NCBI RefSeq assembly: GCF_963511525.1 | Contig: NZ_CAUPIY010000011.1 | Location: forward strand, 1 to 64,000 | Direction of reading: 5' to 3' | DNA from: Mobiluncus sp963511525 | GTDB taxonomy: Bacteria > Actinomycetota > Actinomycetes > Actinomycetales > Actinomycetaceae | Length of the DNA: 64,000 bases | In this document: positions 28,256 to 37,438 of the stretch, piece by piece | Numbering within the stretch: position 1 is the stretch's first letter | How the letters are laid out: each line of letters starts with the position of its first letter | Made by a program: the position numbers and the translations under genes | Notes under the pieces: generated by a model | What the model was told of the DNA's origin: nothing | Database searches by the model: none | Seen by the model: only the letters and a program-made list of their open reading frames with translations

Positions 28256-28309
28256 TGAACTATAGTTCATAAATCCATCGAAATTGGGCAAAAAATGAAC
28301 CGTACTTCA
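28256..28309. promoter_or_regulatory. paired palindromes between mogA-like gene and mobA
   Basis: TGAACTATAGTTCA (28256-28269) is a perfect 14-bp palindrome. A related imperfect copy, TGAACCGTACTTCA, lies 40 bp on at 28296-28309. Both are preceded by AAAAA. The two sites are about four helical turns apart, as for a cooperative regulator, but they lie between two converging genes, where an operator is unexpected. Possibly they control an unseen RNA or mark a decayed promoter. Confidence 0.45.
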
Positions 28310-28344
28310 AAAATGGAACGCGGTTTCTGAGAATCAAGCCTCAA

Positions 28345-28962
28345 CTACGGCGGGGGAATTTCTAGACGCGCCGCCAGTTCACGCGCGTCTTGGGGCGTGT
28401 CGACGTCCGCGCAATAATGTTGCGGGTCCGCCACCGCGGCCACCTCCAGGCAGGAAAAACCGCTGCGGATTGACCGATTACGCACCTGATCGAGTCCCCG
28501 CAAGGCGCCCAGCCGATAGCAACCGTGCAGGTACTGGAGTCGAGTTTCACCGTCGTCCACCAGCGGCGCTGCCCCGACACAGTCCTCGAACTGTGCACAC
28601 AAGTTCACCCACAATCTTGGGGTCAGCGGAGCGTCACAAGGCATGACTGCCACGACCGCGGAATCTGGCAGGTCCTCCAACTGCGCTATCCCGGCATTGA
28701 GGCCCGCCAGCGGTCCACCCAGAGGGGGATCTTCCAATGTCAGCACCACCCCGGGGGGAACCGACAGGTGCTCAGGAGCGACCACGACCACCCGACCTGA
28801 GCACCTGGTGCGCTCGATTTCGGCAAAAACCCAGTCAATGAGCCTGATGCCTCCCACCCGATAATCGGGTTTAGACACCCCGCCCAAACGTTTCGCGGTC
28901 CCTCCTGCCAAAATCACCACCGCGTCGGGCACGGCCGCGAGGTTTCCTGCACAGTCACACAT
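28345..28962 (-). CDS. mobA: molybdenum cofactor guanylyltransferase (MobA-like)
   Basis: 205-residue cytoplasmic nucleotidyltransferase expected to add GMP to Mo-molybdopterin, giving the guanine dinucleotide cofactor used by NarG. N-terminal GTP-binding loop LAGGTAKRLGGVSKPDYRV, DPPLGGPLAGL and the metal-binding PCDAP motif match MobA. The start could also be GTG about 11 codons later. The convergent mogA-like gene and the nar operon support the assignment. Confidence 0.85.
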   Translation of the reverse strand: MCDCAGNLAAVPDAVVILAGGTAKRLGGVSKPDYRVGGIRLIDWVFAEIERTRCSGRVVVVAPEHLSVPPGVVLTLEDPPLGGPLAGLNAGIAQLEDLPDSAVVAVMPCDAPLTPRLWVNLCAQFEDCVGAAPLVDDGETRLQYLHGCYRLGALRGLDQVRNRSIRSGFSCLEVAAVADPQHYCADVDTPQDARELAARLEIPPP

Positions 28963-29095
28963 TTACGTTCAGTCCGCCTCCTGGGGTTCGCGCTCGCCCT
29001 CGGGAGCGTTTAGGTAAATTGTAGGCTCTGTGCCGAACTTTGGTTTGGCTACCGGCTGGGCAAAAGCCGCCGGTCCGCACCAGCCCGTTGCGGCA

Positions 29096-29992
29096 TCAGT
29101 CCGCCAACACGGGGCTCAGTGGCAGCGGTTCGGGCAAATCTAAGGTGATACTCAACTGTAGCGCGGGGTCGGCAAACACCCTCCCGTTGGAAGTCATGGC
29201 TAGGGCACGATTCGCCCCACCCAAAACGCCCTTCTGAGTCAAATCGTGCAGCAAAGGCGTGCCCCCCGCAATCAGCGCGGTAGAGAGCGCCTCGCAACTC
29301 ATCGCGTCAGGTCCCACCACAAGTGCCGCGCAAATATCGGTAAACGTGAGCTGCCCGTCCAGACCGCGAATGTGACTGCGCACCAGACTGGGGACAATCT
29401 GCGTTTGCGGCAGCGCGGAAAAGGAGAGGGACTCGTTTTCTATCTGCAGGTTTCCCAAGAATTCCGAGCCTGTCCAGGGTGATTGCACTCTAATGGTGGC
29501 CCGGCGGTCCGGCGCCACAATCGACGAACCCCCAAACGACACCAAGATGTCGCTGCCCCCCGATTCGGCAATGAGGGAAGCCAGCTGCGCAGCCGCGTAA
29601 CCTTTCGCGATACCTCCCAAATCCAGGCCCCCAGACCCCACGCCGTCGGTGAGACGAGCCTGTTCGCCCCGCAACTGCAGCGTTTCGGCGCCCACACCCA
29701 GGCACGGAAATAGTTTAAAGAACCCCCCGGTACGCTGCGACCAAACCTGAGCAGCCCGAAACACCGCAGTACAGTGCGGCCCGACATCCGTCCACTCGGT
29801 GTTCAGGCGGCTCACGGGAGAATCCGCCCGAAACCGTGACAGATCGTCCTCCAACTGCTCCACCCTTTGCGGCAGACTCACCCTCAGGACTTCCGCGACC
29901 TGGGGAGTGCTGCGCCACGAGACCGTCACCAGCGTCCCCATCGCCGCGAAGGTAATCGTGGTTTCTCCGTGCAAAGTCTGCGCGAGGTGCAC
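29096..29992 (-). CDS. apbE: FAD:protein FMN transferase (ApbE)
   Basis: 298 residues. Conserved ApbE segments are MGTLVTV near the start, ASPVSRLN-like DSPVSRLN, the GLDLGGIAKGYAA motif near residue 140 and ATRDAMSCEALSTAL-like DAMSCEALST near 230. ApbE uses FAD to attach FMN covalently to a Ser/Thr of target proteins outside the membrane. No clear signal peptide is seen here, so cytoplasmic action or an atypical export route is open. It is 6 bp downstream of an FMN-binding lipoprotein, the obvious substrate, and last in the iron operon. Confidence 0.87.
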   Translation of the reverse strand: MHLAQTLHGETTITFAAMGTLVTVSWRSTPQVAEVLRVSLPQRVEQLEDDLSRFRADSPVSRLNTEWTDVGPHCTAVFRAAQVWSQRTGGFFKLFPCLGVGAETLQLRGEQARLTDGVGSGGLDLGGIAKGYAAAQLASLIAESGGSDILVSFGGSSIVAPDRRATIRVQSPWTGSEFLGNLQIENESLSFSALPQTQIVPSLVRSHIRGLDGQLTFTDICAALVVGPDAMSCEALSTALIAGGTPLLHDLTQKGVLGGANRALAMTSNGRVFADPALQLSITLDLPEPLPLSPVLAD

Positions 29993-29998
29993 GAACGC

Positions 29999-30427
29999 CT
30001 ACTTTTGCGCGGCGTCCATAGCCGCCTGAACCGCGTCGAGGAACAGCCGATGCGACAAGGACGCCCCGGCCACCCTATCGACCTTATTTTGATCCCCGGT
30101 CCTCTGGAACTGCTGCACATAACGCTGTTCAGCGCTGATAGCGTCTTGGGCGCGCTGGTAGAACTCCGTGTCTATCCCGCCGCTGGCGGTTTTCCCGTAA
30201 TTTTCGTCATGTACCGTCCCGTCTTTGTCATAGAGACGAAACTCAGCGTCAACCACCTGACCGTGCTTAATCGTGAAGCGAATTTTGCCGACGGTACCGT
30301 CCTCTTCGGGCTGCGAGCTGCCCGCGTATTGCCCGTCCGGCAACGTTGAGGCCGCCGGGTAAGTCGCACAACCGCTGAGGGCGACCATGCCGATTGCGAG
30401 TAATGCCCCCGCGGTCGTTTTACGCAT
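29999..30427 (-). CDS. FMN-binding lipoprotein
   Basis: 142 residues. A lipoprotein signal ends at the lipobox LSGC (Cys 20). The mature part is an FMN-binding domain whose flavinylation motif GASLS (121-125, in RVAGASLSH) fits the ApbE target pattern. It should sit on the outer face of the membrane carrying covalent FMN and pass electrons, for example to ferric iron. The start ATG 30427 overlaps the ATPase gene stop by 8 bp; apbE follows after 6 bp. Electron-transfer role is inferred from related flavinylated proteins. Confidence 0.85.
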   Translation of the reverse strand: MRKTTAGALLAIGMVALSGCATYPAASTLPDGQYAGSSQPEEDGTVGKIRFTIKHGQVVDAEFRLYDKDGTVHDENYGKTASGGIDTEFYQRAQDAISAEQRYVQQFQRTGDQNKVDRVAGASLSHRLFLDAVQAAMDAAQK

Positions 30428-31160
30428 CTTTTTGTCCCGTCTCAAGCGTTTGTGGGTCAGATTTTTCTGCGGTTTGCGATTGGTTGTGGACTTCGCTGAC
30501 GATTTTTCCGTGTTCCAAAATGATTTGACGCTGCCCTTGCCGAGCAACGTTGGCATCATGGGTGACGACCAGCAGGGTGGTGCCCTCACGATGCAGCTGC
30601 GAAAAGAAGTCGATAACGATGTTTTCGTTTGCCTCGTCGAGGTTTCCGGTCGGTTCGTCGGCCAGGATGACGGAAGGGTGGTTGATGAGGGCACGAGCCA
30701 CGCACACGCGCTGCTGCTCCCCTCCGGATAGTTCATGAGGGAGGTGGGTGGCGCGAGCGGACATGCCCACCCGGTCTAGTGCCTCCATCGCCTCGGCTTC
30801 ATCAGGGAGGGAATGGTAGTACTGGGCCATCATCACGTTTTCTACCGCCGAGAGGTGCTTGACCAGGTGGAACTGTTGAAAGATGAGGCCAATCTTGCGG
30901 CGGCGCACCGCGGCCAATTCCAGTTCGCCCATTTTGTCCAGACGCTCACCTTCCAGGTAAACCAGTCCTTCGGTGGGAGAATCCAGGCAGCCCAGAATGT
31001 TCATCAAGGTTGACTTGCCCGAACCGGACGGCCCCACTACCGAGAGCCATTCGCCGCGAGTCACATCGAGGCTGACATTATCCAGCGCCGCCAGCTCGCC
31101 GTATTTTCGAGACACATTCTCGACTCGATAAATCAATTGTTCATCATTGTTATCTGCCAT
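30420..31160 (-). CDS. ABC transporter ATPase, MacB/LolD type
   Basis: 246 residues from ATG 31160 (an in-frame ATG at 31187 would overlap the upstream gene). Walker A GPSGSGKST, signature LSGGEQQRV and Walker B VILADEPTGNLDE are typical of ATPases paired with FtsX-like permeases. These drive extracytoplasmic conformational work rather than classical import. It serves the two permeases encoded just upstream. Position in an FTR1-P19 iron locus matches the Campylobacter p19 gene-cluster arrangement. Confidence 0.88.
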   Translation of the reverse strand: MADNNDEQLIYRVENVSRKYGELAALDNVSLDVTRGEWLSVVGPSGSGKSTLMNILGCLDSPTEGLVYLEGERLDKMGELELAAVRRRKIGLIFQQFHLVKHLSAVENVMMAQYYHSLPDEAEAMEALDRVGMSARATHLPHELSGGEQQRVCVARALINHPSVILADEPTGNLDEANENIVIDFFSQLHREGTTLLVVTHDANVARQGQRQIILEHGKIVSEVHNQSQTAEKSDPQTLETGQKDA

Positions 31161-31167
31161 TGCATTC

Positions 31168-32331
31168 TCACTCTCCACCAAGAACATTTATAGGATTAAT
31201 TCGGGCAATACGTTTAGCCGGCCACAGAGAACCGATAACCGCTACTGCTACCGAAAAAACAATCGTGAGGACTATAATTATCCAGTTAATTTCTACTCGT
31301 GCCAGGAAAACTTTTTGCAATATGTAATCGGCCAGACCGATTCCCAGCAGCACTCCCAAGAAGCCTCCGAACAGCCCTAACAGTATCGATTCCCCGATAA
31401 GCTCCGTGAACACGTCCTTACTCAAAGCCCCTAAGGCCTTTTTCAGCCCAATCTCGCGGGCGCGTTCCGAAACAATCGAACTGAGTGTCGCGGATACCGC
31501 AATGAGCATTAGGGCGGAAATAATAATACTGACCAACCAAATTAGGTTGCTTAGAGTATGGGCTATGCGGGTTTCATTTTGGGTAGTCCGACGCACCACT
31601 TCAGCGTCAACCCCGTTAACCTTTTTTCCGATGGTTTTCGCTAAAGCGCTCAATTGGGAAGTATCACCTTTCAGGGAATATTCCACCAAACTATAGTGGT
31701 CGGCAACCCCACCCATAGCGGTGTAACTGTCCGGGCTCAACACCGCCAGGTCGTCCTCGGGGCCGCCGGTGCGCAGCAGCCCGGAGATTTCCAGCTGTTT
31801 GCCAGAATGTTTAACGTCTCCTGAGTTCTCCTCATCGTTGTTTTCCCGCAGCTGCGCCACCTTGAGGCCGATCAGGTCGCCAACGTGCAGACGGAATTTT
31901 TCTGCCAGGTTCACCCCTAACAGGATCTGTTCGCTGCCCTGCGGCACTTTCCCCTCAATTGACCAGTAGGGTCTCACTGACCGGGCGTCGGCAAATTTCG
32001 TCACCATGAGGGGGACGGGCTGCTGACCGTAGAGCAGGTTACCGTAACTGTAGCCGGCCCGCCCCAACAGGCTCTCGCCGCACTGCCGGTCGATGGCAGA
32101 CACCGTTTCCGGAGTAATGACGTTGGAGCCTTGCGGCAGCACCACCAGGTTTGCCCCGAAAGAGCGCAGTTCCTTGGCGATATAGTCGGGAACTGTCACC
32201 GCCACCAGCCCCAACCCGGAAAGAGTGGAGGCGCCCATCGCGATTGCTAGGGAAGCAATCAGGACCCGGGAGAAACGGTGCGCAAAGGCTTTCCAGATGA
32301 TGCGCACGAACATGCGTTTGTGTGAGTTCAT
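31168..32331 (-). CDS. FtsX/MacB-like ABC permease
   Basis: 387 residues: one N-terminal helix, an extracytoplasmic domain of about 200 residues, then three C-terminal helices in an FtsX fold (SLTATLSSIVSERAREIGLKKALGA-like segment near residue 285). This four-helix plan is shared by MacB and LolC/E-type permeases. It lies 6 bp from the second permease and probably forms a heterodimer with it. Substrate unknown; iron or a redox step is inferred from the operon. Confidence 0.85.
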   Translation of the reverse strand: MNSHKRMFVRIIWKAFAHRFSRVLIASLAIAMGASTLSGLGLVAVTVPDYIAKELRSFGANLVVLPQGSNVITPETVSAIDRQCGESLLGRAGYSYGNLLYGQQPVPLMVTKFADARSVRPYWSIEGKVPQGSEQILLGVNLAEKFRLHVGDLIGLKVAQLRENNDEENSGDVKHSGKQLEISGLLRTGGPEDDLAVLSPDSYTAMGGVADHYSLVEYSLKGDTSQLSALAKTIGKKVNGVDAEVVRRTTQNETRIAHTLSNLIWLVSIIISALMLIAVSATLSSIVSERAREIGLKKALGALSKDVFTELIGESILLGLFGGFLGVLLGIGLADYILQKVFLARVEINWIIIVLTIVFSVAVAVIGSLWPAKRIARINPINVLGGE

Positions 32332-32337
32332 TCCCGC

Positions 32338-33639
32338 CTACTTTCTGTGCAGGACCCGCGCCGGCTGCAAAGTCACCAGCGCCCGGATTGAAGGTAAACA
32401 GCCCAGCAAAACCGTCAGCCCCACGATGACCGCCATCAGGGGGAACACCACCGGGCGGATATTGATACTGACCCCAAATACCAGGTGACCGACCAGTTGG
32501 GCCAGACCGATTCCGCCCACACATCCGAACGCGGCCCCGACCAGGCTCACGATAAAGGTTTCCGTCAAAATCATCAGCACCACAAACAGATTGCGCGCCC
32601 CCAAAGCTTTCATCAGCCCGATCTCGGCGGAACGTTCCATCACCGAGGCGGTCACCAGGTTAGCAATGCCCAGAGCGGAACCCGCCATGGCCAGAATGGC
32701 CACCAAAGTCATAATGAGCTGGGTTTTTTCCAGAATCGTGCCCTCGCTGTCGGCGATTTGGTGCACGGGGGTGGCCACGGCGTTGCTCATGACTTCCTCA
32801 ATCTGATAGGCGATTGAGGACGTGTAAGCGGTGCAGTACCAGGTTTCCCAGTCCTCCAGAGATAGTGAGCTGGGATCGCGGGCAGCGCGGCGCGACAAGT
32901 CATTTTCCGGCGTGGTGATAGCCCGCACCTCTACCCGGTCGACCTGGCCCGGACGGCCAGAGAGGCTCTGAGCTACGCTCAAATCCGCAAATAGTTGCCG
33001 GTCTTCATTGGAACCGGAAGTAAAGATACCGCTGATAGTCAAAGTTGGGCTGGGTGCGGAGCCAGCCACTCCGGGCGGGGGTTTCAAGGTCAGAGAGTCC
33101 CCCAGGTGCCAGCCATTTTGCTGAGCCAGTTTTGTTCCGACCATGATTTCATCGGGGGCTTTCGGCCAACTGCCTTGGACTTCCCACCAGTCGCGCATAT
33201 CCGCCATGCCGGTATCGACTTTTTCCCCAGTGGGGATGGCTAGCTTCTTGCGAAACCAGGTCCCGACTACATCAACGTTTTGGCCTGAGGAATCTGCCTT
33301 GGTTTCCAGGAACGGAGCAAAGTTTTCGATGTTATAAGCCCAAAAAATGGTTTTCAGCTTGGCCAGCTCGGATTCTTGCAACGCTCCAGACTGGGAATTC
33401 GCCGAGCTATCCGTATCCTCGAAATCATAGAGTTGGGAAACTACGGATTTTCCTTGCGGTAGCACTTGGATATTGGCACCGTAAGAGCCAAGTTCCTGCT
33501 TGATTTTATCCCCGACATCCAGCATGACCGACAGCATGGAAGTTGTGAGACCTGCCCCTAAGAAAATCGTTAGCGCAATCATGAGGCGTTTACCGACCTG
33601 CCGGCGTAACGCCTTGAAAATCATCCTGAAAAAGAACAT
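32338..33639 (-). CDS. FtsX/MacB-like ABC permease
   Basis: 433 residues with the same plan as its neighbour: N-terminal helix (about 15-35), a large extracytoplasmic region to about 300, three C-terminal helices with MERSAEIGLMKALGARN as the FtsX coupling segment. The extracytoplasmic domain is larger and contains PPPGVAGSAPSP linker-like sequence. It is encoded between the DUF2318 protein and the shorter permease, and most likely forms the second half of one transporter. Confidence 0.85.
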   Translation of the reverse strand: MFFFRMIFKALRRQVGKRLMIALTIFLGAGLTTSMLSVMLDVGDKIKQELGSYGANIQVLPQGKSVVSQLYDFEDTDSSANSQSGALQESELAKLKTIFWAYNIENFAPFLETKADSSGQNVDVVGTWFRKKLAIPTGEKVDTGMADMRDWWEVQGSWPKAPDEIMVGTKLAQQNGWHLGDSLTLKPPPGVAGSAPSPTLTISGIFTSGSNEDRQLFADLSVAQSLSGRPGQVDRVEVRAITTPENDLSRRAARDPSSLSLEDWETWYCTAYTSSIAYQIEEVMSNAVATPVHQIADSEGTILEKTQLIMTLVAILAMAGSALGIANLVTASVMERSAEIGLMKALGARNLFVVLMILTETFIVSLVGAAFGCVGGIGLAQLVGHLVFGVSINIRPVVFPLMAVIVGLTVLLGCLPSIRALVTLQPARVLHRK

Positions 33640-33660
33640 GGAAACTTATACCTTAGAGCC

Positions 33661-34935
33661 TTAGATTATTTTGGTTTTAAAGATTTTGGCGTGCCCACTC
33701 AGCTCGTCAGCAAAAAACCGTAATTCTTTCGGCCCCACTTCATACTTAATCGGAATGGGGTTACAGCCACCGGGAAAGCCAATAGTTTGAATATTCATCA
33801 TGACCCCGCAGCGCCGGCAAATGACTTTCCCGCTGTCTTCGTAATAACCGGATTCGCCACAGATTTCACACGCATCAAGGCCGCAACCGTAGGCTACGGC
33901 GTTCTTTTGAATGACGATGAAACGAACTTGTGTCCCGTCCTCGGTCACGTAGGCGAACCGATGCAGGTGTCCATCAGACACCAGCTCCCGACTGACGGAA
34001 ACCACATTTCCTTTCACGGTGGAAGGCTCTATCGGGGATAACTCCGGAACAGCCTCCGCCACGCGCTTGCCAACGGTCAAGGCGGTAACGAAAACAACCG
34101 TGCCGCCCAAGGCCAGCTCTAAAAAGTGACGGCGGGTAATCCGATCCGCCTTCACTAGACGCGCTTCCGGGCCGGAAACGTTGACGGGTTTGGAACCGAA
34201 CCAAATGGCGATGATACCAGGAATGGCGGTCAGCACCACCAGGGTCAGCAGTATGACGGTGTTGGCATTTTGAATCCACAACACAAGTTCAAAGATGGTG
34301 CGTGACCGTGGCAGGAAACCACGTATGGCGAGCTGTTGATACAGCAGAATGGAACGCGGACCGATAACTACCAAAAATACCGCGGTAGTGATTGCCAAAC
34401 GCACCATGGCGGGAACCAGCCTGGTGGCGCGCACGTAGGCCCAGCCGGCGACGACCACCAGCAGCGATCCGAACGCAAATCCAGAAAAGCGCACCAGCGA
34501 TTCTGTTTCTAACGGAGAGGATCCCATCAGCACAATTTCATCGGTCGAAAATGCGTATTCAAAGCCGAAATTGATGATGATGCTGACGGCAGTCAACAGC
34601 GAGGCCACCAGCAGCGCCCGATGTTTAGCACTCTGTTTAATGTCATAGAGGTCGGCGGCGCCAAACCACCACGACATTCCCAGGAAGCCTAGCGAGCAAA
34701 TCAGCATGACTGGAACCAGATAGAAGTTCATGGTGGGAACATCTATCAGATTCGTGTTCAGTCGAAACCATGCCAGCGTTGCCGCCGCTAGGGCTGCCAC
34801 CACCAACACCACGGTGGTAATCCGAGCCACGACTCGGCGTTCCATCGGGGTATGCGGTCGTGTTGCCAGCAAGATTGCCAGCGGCACGAATAGCGGCAGC
34901 CCGTAGCGGAGGGCGACAACAAATAACTTGAGCAA
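33661..34935 (-). CDS. DUF2318 Fe-S-containing membrane protein
   Basis: 424 residues: about eight hydrophobic helices, then after roughly residue 290 an extracytoplasmic DUF2318 domain. That domain holds CGLDACEICGESGYY and, 13 residues on, CRRCG, then PGGCNPIPI; the cysteines could bind an Fe-S cluster or metal. Proteins of this type occur beside FTR1 and P19 in bacterial iron-uptake loci (for example Campylobacter cj1660). A role in electron transfer or iron handling is inferred. Confidence 0.82.
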   Translation of the reverse strand: MLKLFVVALRYGLPLFVPLAILLATRPHTPMERRVVARITTVVLVVAALAAATLAWFRLNTNLIDVPTMNFYLVPVMLICSLGFLGMSWWFGAADLYDIKQSAKHRALLVASLLTAVSIIINFGFEYAFSTDEIVLMGSSPLETESLVRFSGFAFGSLLVVVAGWAYVRATRLVPAMVRLAITTAVFLVVIGPRSILLYQQLAIRGFLPRSRTIFELVLWIQNANTVILLTLVVLTAIPGIIAIWFGSKPVNVSGPEARLVKADRITRRHFLELALGGTVVFVTALTVGKRVAEAVPELSPIEPSTVKGNVVSVSRELVSDGHLHRFAYVTEDGTQVRFIVIQKNAVAYGCGLDACEICGESGYYEDSGKVICRRCGVMMNIQTIGFPGGCNPIPIKYEVGPKELRFFADELSGHAKIFKTKII

Positions 34936-34945
34936 TGAAATCTAC

Positions 34946-35590
34946 TTAGAGAATCTGCCCGTCCCACTGCCAGTTCTTGAACTCGAACTTCAGCGGTTCT
35001 TTCCAGAAACGTCCCTTGACCGCGGAGGAATCCTTACCCGTGTGCAGCATGAACTTGTCCTCCGGAGAGGGGATGGTGATGGTCACATCGTACAGACCGG
35101 GCTTGAGCTTGATGTTGTTACCATAGTGAGGACCGTCAACGGCGATCATCGGCATCATGGTGCCCAGGTCAGTTTCCTCACCGGTCTTTTGATCCTTAAC
35201 TGTGGCCTTCAAATCGTCCAGGTAGGGCAGGTATGAATCGGCCGGGTATCCGAATTCTTCGGCCTTTTCATTGGTGGAAACGTCAATCTCAAAGTGCATA
35301 TCGGACTCGGAAGCCGGAGGCATCTTCATTGAGCCGTGCTCCATATCGACAGCCTGGAAATAAACAACGTTTACATTCAGCGGCCCGTTGGTTTGTTCGC
35401 CAGAATCCCCAACCGGAATCTCCTTGATACCCACAACATTAGGATCGCTGGGGGTTTCCGGCTGTTCCTGCCCAGTCGTCGCCGGCTTGGAGTCCTGCGG
35501 CTTCGCCTGGTTGTCCGGGTTTTCGCCACAGCCGCTGAGACTCGCTCCCATCGCCAGGACGGCTGCCAGAGCCAGTAGCTTCTTCTTCAT
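34946..35590 (-). CDS. P19/Tp34-family iron-binding lipoprotein
   Basis: 214 residues. The lipobox LSGC (Cys 21) marks a lipoprotein; a flexible Pro/Gln/Thr linker follows. The mature domain has the metal-site features of the P19/Tp34/FetP family: a methionine/histidine pair in MEHGSMKMPP, then MHFEIDV and GPHYGNN, and a histidine in MLHTGKD. Family members bind copper and iron outside the membrane and feed an FTR1 permease. Its stop overlaps no gene, but its start abuts the FTR1 stop, so both are translated from one message. Confidence 0.87.
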   Translation of the reverse strand: MKKKLLALAAVLAMGASLSGCGENPDNQAKPQDSKPATTGQEQPETPSDPNVVGIKEIPVGDSGEQTNGPLNVNVVYFQAVDMEHGSMKMPPASESDMHFEIDVSTNEKAEEFGYPADSYLPYLDDLKATVKDQKTGEETDLGTMMPMIAVDGPHYGNNIKLKPGLYDVTITIPSPEDKFMLHTGKDSSAVKGRFWKEPLKFEFKNWQWDGQIL

Positions 35591-37314
35591 TATTCTTCCT
35601 TTCCGCTGTGTGCTTCGACAGCGTCTTGTGTGTCTTCCCTCGAAGAGTTTTCTTCGGGAGCTTTATCATTACTTTCCGAGATAGGGGTGTCGGAACGAGT
35701 CTCGGAGTGGCCTGCCTCGGAGTGGCCTGCCTCGGGCTGGTCGGCTTTTGCCTGGCGGCGTTGCAACAGAGCTAGGCCGACCAATACCGCGGCGGTAATA
35801 AGCTGGGCACCGAGGGTTTCCGCAGTGGGATAAATCCCCAGGAACACCACGGTAGGAACGGAAGGCACCACATGCGCCCCGACCAAAGCGGCCTCTTGCA
35901 GCTCTTTGATTGCCCCGCCCACGATGGCTACCGCCAGCAACGCCAGCAATATTGAAGTCCACTTAAAGAACGGCTTGAGCGGCAGGCGTACCCCGAACTG
36001 CCAGACCAACACGAATAGAATCGCGAGGATGATTACCGCCGTTACGCCACCCAAAACGATAAACCAATAATCGCTGTGCGTTTTCGCCCCGGCAACAATC
36101 GGGTAAAAGAACAGGATGGTTTCGGCACCTTCCCTGGCCACGGTGAGGAAGGACACAAATGCCAGGGCAAAAACGCCTCCCGACGCGGTTTTTTCGCCCG
36201 CGGTCGCCTTTATGTATTCCTCCCAGCGTTTGCCGCTGGACTTGCTCAGTATCCAGTTAGACACATAAATCAGCATCAGGGCGGCCGCTAGGCCGGTGAT
36301 TCCCTCCAGCAGTTCCTGACCCATTCCGCTCTGCACGCTGGCGCTGAGCTGGCCAAACAGAATAGCCAGACCGATGGAAATGACCACGGCGATACCCACG
36401 CCCGCTAGGATTCCCCGCAGCTGGTCGCGCCGTCCCGCTTTCAACGCGTAGGTGACCAACGCCGCCACGACCAGCAGTGCCTCCGCGCCTTCACGCAGCA
36501 GAATCAGGAAAGCGGCAAAGAAACCGGAAATCCCTAGCGGTCCCGTGTCCTGCGTTTTCGAGTCTAAAAATTGCGCGTCCTCAGTCAGCTTCGCAATCAG
36601 GTCCTTGCCAAGTTTCTCCTGTTGAGCCCGGTCACGACCGTCTTTGTAGCCCTGTCGTAAGTCACTGAACATGCCCTCAATCTCAGTCACGCGACTGAAA
36701 CCTTTGTGCACAATGGTGTTGTTTTCAAACCCGTCAGCTTCGTAATGTCCCAGGTACGCTTCGGTAGCCAGGGTGAATGCCCGGTCGGCTTGTCCCTTGA
36801 CGTAGGCACTTTGGGCATCAGTAATAGTTTGCGCAATCGTGTCGGCGACCCTACTCCACTGATCCGCCACCTTCGGGGCTTTGACCAGCTTAGTTACCGT
36901 TTCCTTAAGCAGGTCTATGACTTTGTCGCTGGCTTCTCGCAGTGCCTCCGGGCTCGCGCCGTCACGGCTGAGATTGCGTAAGTTTAATAGTTCGGCGACA
37001 AACTTATCGTCGACGTCACGCCCCAAAGCGTGTTTGACCTGGTCCTCCAGTCCGCTCGTCTGGTAGTTCTCATAGTAGGCTTGACGAATCAGAGTCTGGA
37101 CCGCGCTCGGATCGCCAGCTTCCGGAACCGCGGAGAGCTTTTCCTGCATTACCGCCACGACCTCAGACCATTCACCCAGATCGGAATCTTGGGGTGTGGC
37201 CGCGCTGGGCCAGACCACTCCGCCGAAGGCTAGCGCCACCACCAAAGCGGAAAAACCTACGATAAACCGCAGTCCACGTGCCCACAGAGAAGGCTGGTTT
37301 CTGGTTGCGTCCAC
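35590..37314 (-). CDS. FTR1-family iron permease
   Basis: 574 residues. A signal-like N-terminal helix precedes a 220-residue extracytoplasmic helical domain. Seven membrane helices follow, with the two iron-site REGAE motifs at residues 274-278 and 394-398. The C-terminal tail is hydrophilic with a short repeat (EAGHSEAGHSE) that adds histidines on the inner face. It is first in the operon, behind a DtxR-like palindrome. Ferrous or ferric iron import is known for the family; which form is used here is not shown. Confidence 0.9.
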   Translation of the reverse strand: MDATRNQPSLWARGLRFIVGFSALVVALAFGGVVWPSAATPQDSDLGEWSEVVAVMQEKLSAVPEAGDPSAVQTLIRQAYYENYQTSGLEDQVKHALGRDVDDKFVAELLNLRNLSRDGASPEALREASDKVIDLLKETVTKLVKAPKVADQWSRVADTIAQTITDAQSAYVKGQADRAFTLATEAYLGHYEADGFENNTIVHKGFSRVTEIEGMFSDLRQGYKDGRDRAQQEKLGKDLIAKLTEDAQFLDSKTQDTGPLGISGFFAAFLILLREGAEALLVVAALVTYALKAGRRDQLRGILAGVGIAVVISIGLAILFGQLSASVQSGMGQELLEGITGLAAALMLIYVSNWILSKSSGKRWEEYIKATAGEKTASGGVFALAFVSFLTVAREGAETILFFYPIVAGAKTHSDYWFIVLGGVTAVIILAILFVLVWQFGVRLPLKPFFKWTSILLALLAVAIVGGAIKELQEAALVGAHVVPSVPTVVFLGIYPTAETLGAQLITAAVLVGLALLQRRQAKADQPEAGHSEAGHSETRSDTPISESNDKAPEENSSREDTQDAVEAHSGKEE

Positions 37315-37371
37315 GATTTCCTCAACTTCTTTCTAAATCGAAACATGACAAGGCTACAGAAAAATAATAAA

Positions 37372-37390
37372 TAAGGCAAGCCTTGCCTTA
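37372..37390. promoter_or_regulatory. DtxR/IdeR-type iron box upstream of FTR1
   Basis: TAAGGCAAGCCTTGCCTTA is a perfect 19-bp palindrome about a central C, close to the DtxR/IdeR consensus (TTAGGTTAGCCTAACCTAA pattern). It is 58 bp before the FTR1 start. Iron-dependent repression of the whole operon is expected. Confidence 0.8.
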
Positions 37391-37438
37391 TAGCAAATTT
37401 AGCTGTTCAGGGTTGATTTTTAACAAAATGCCCTCGCC

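Noticed and set aside
35690..35745. Tandem 15-16 bp repeats near the FTR1 3' end
   Set aside because: In-frame coding repeats of the histidine-containing tail (EAGHS); not a separate element.
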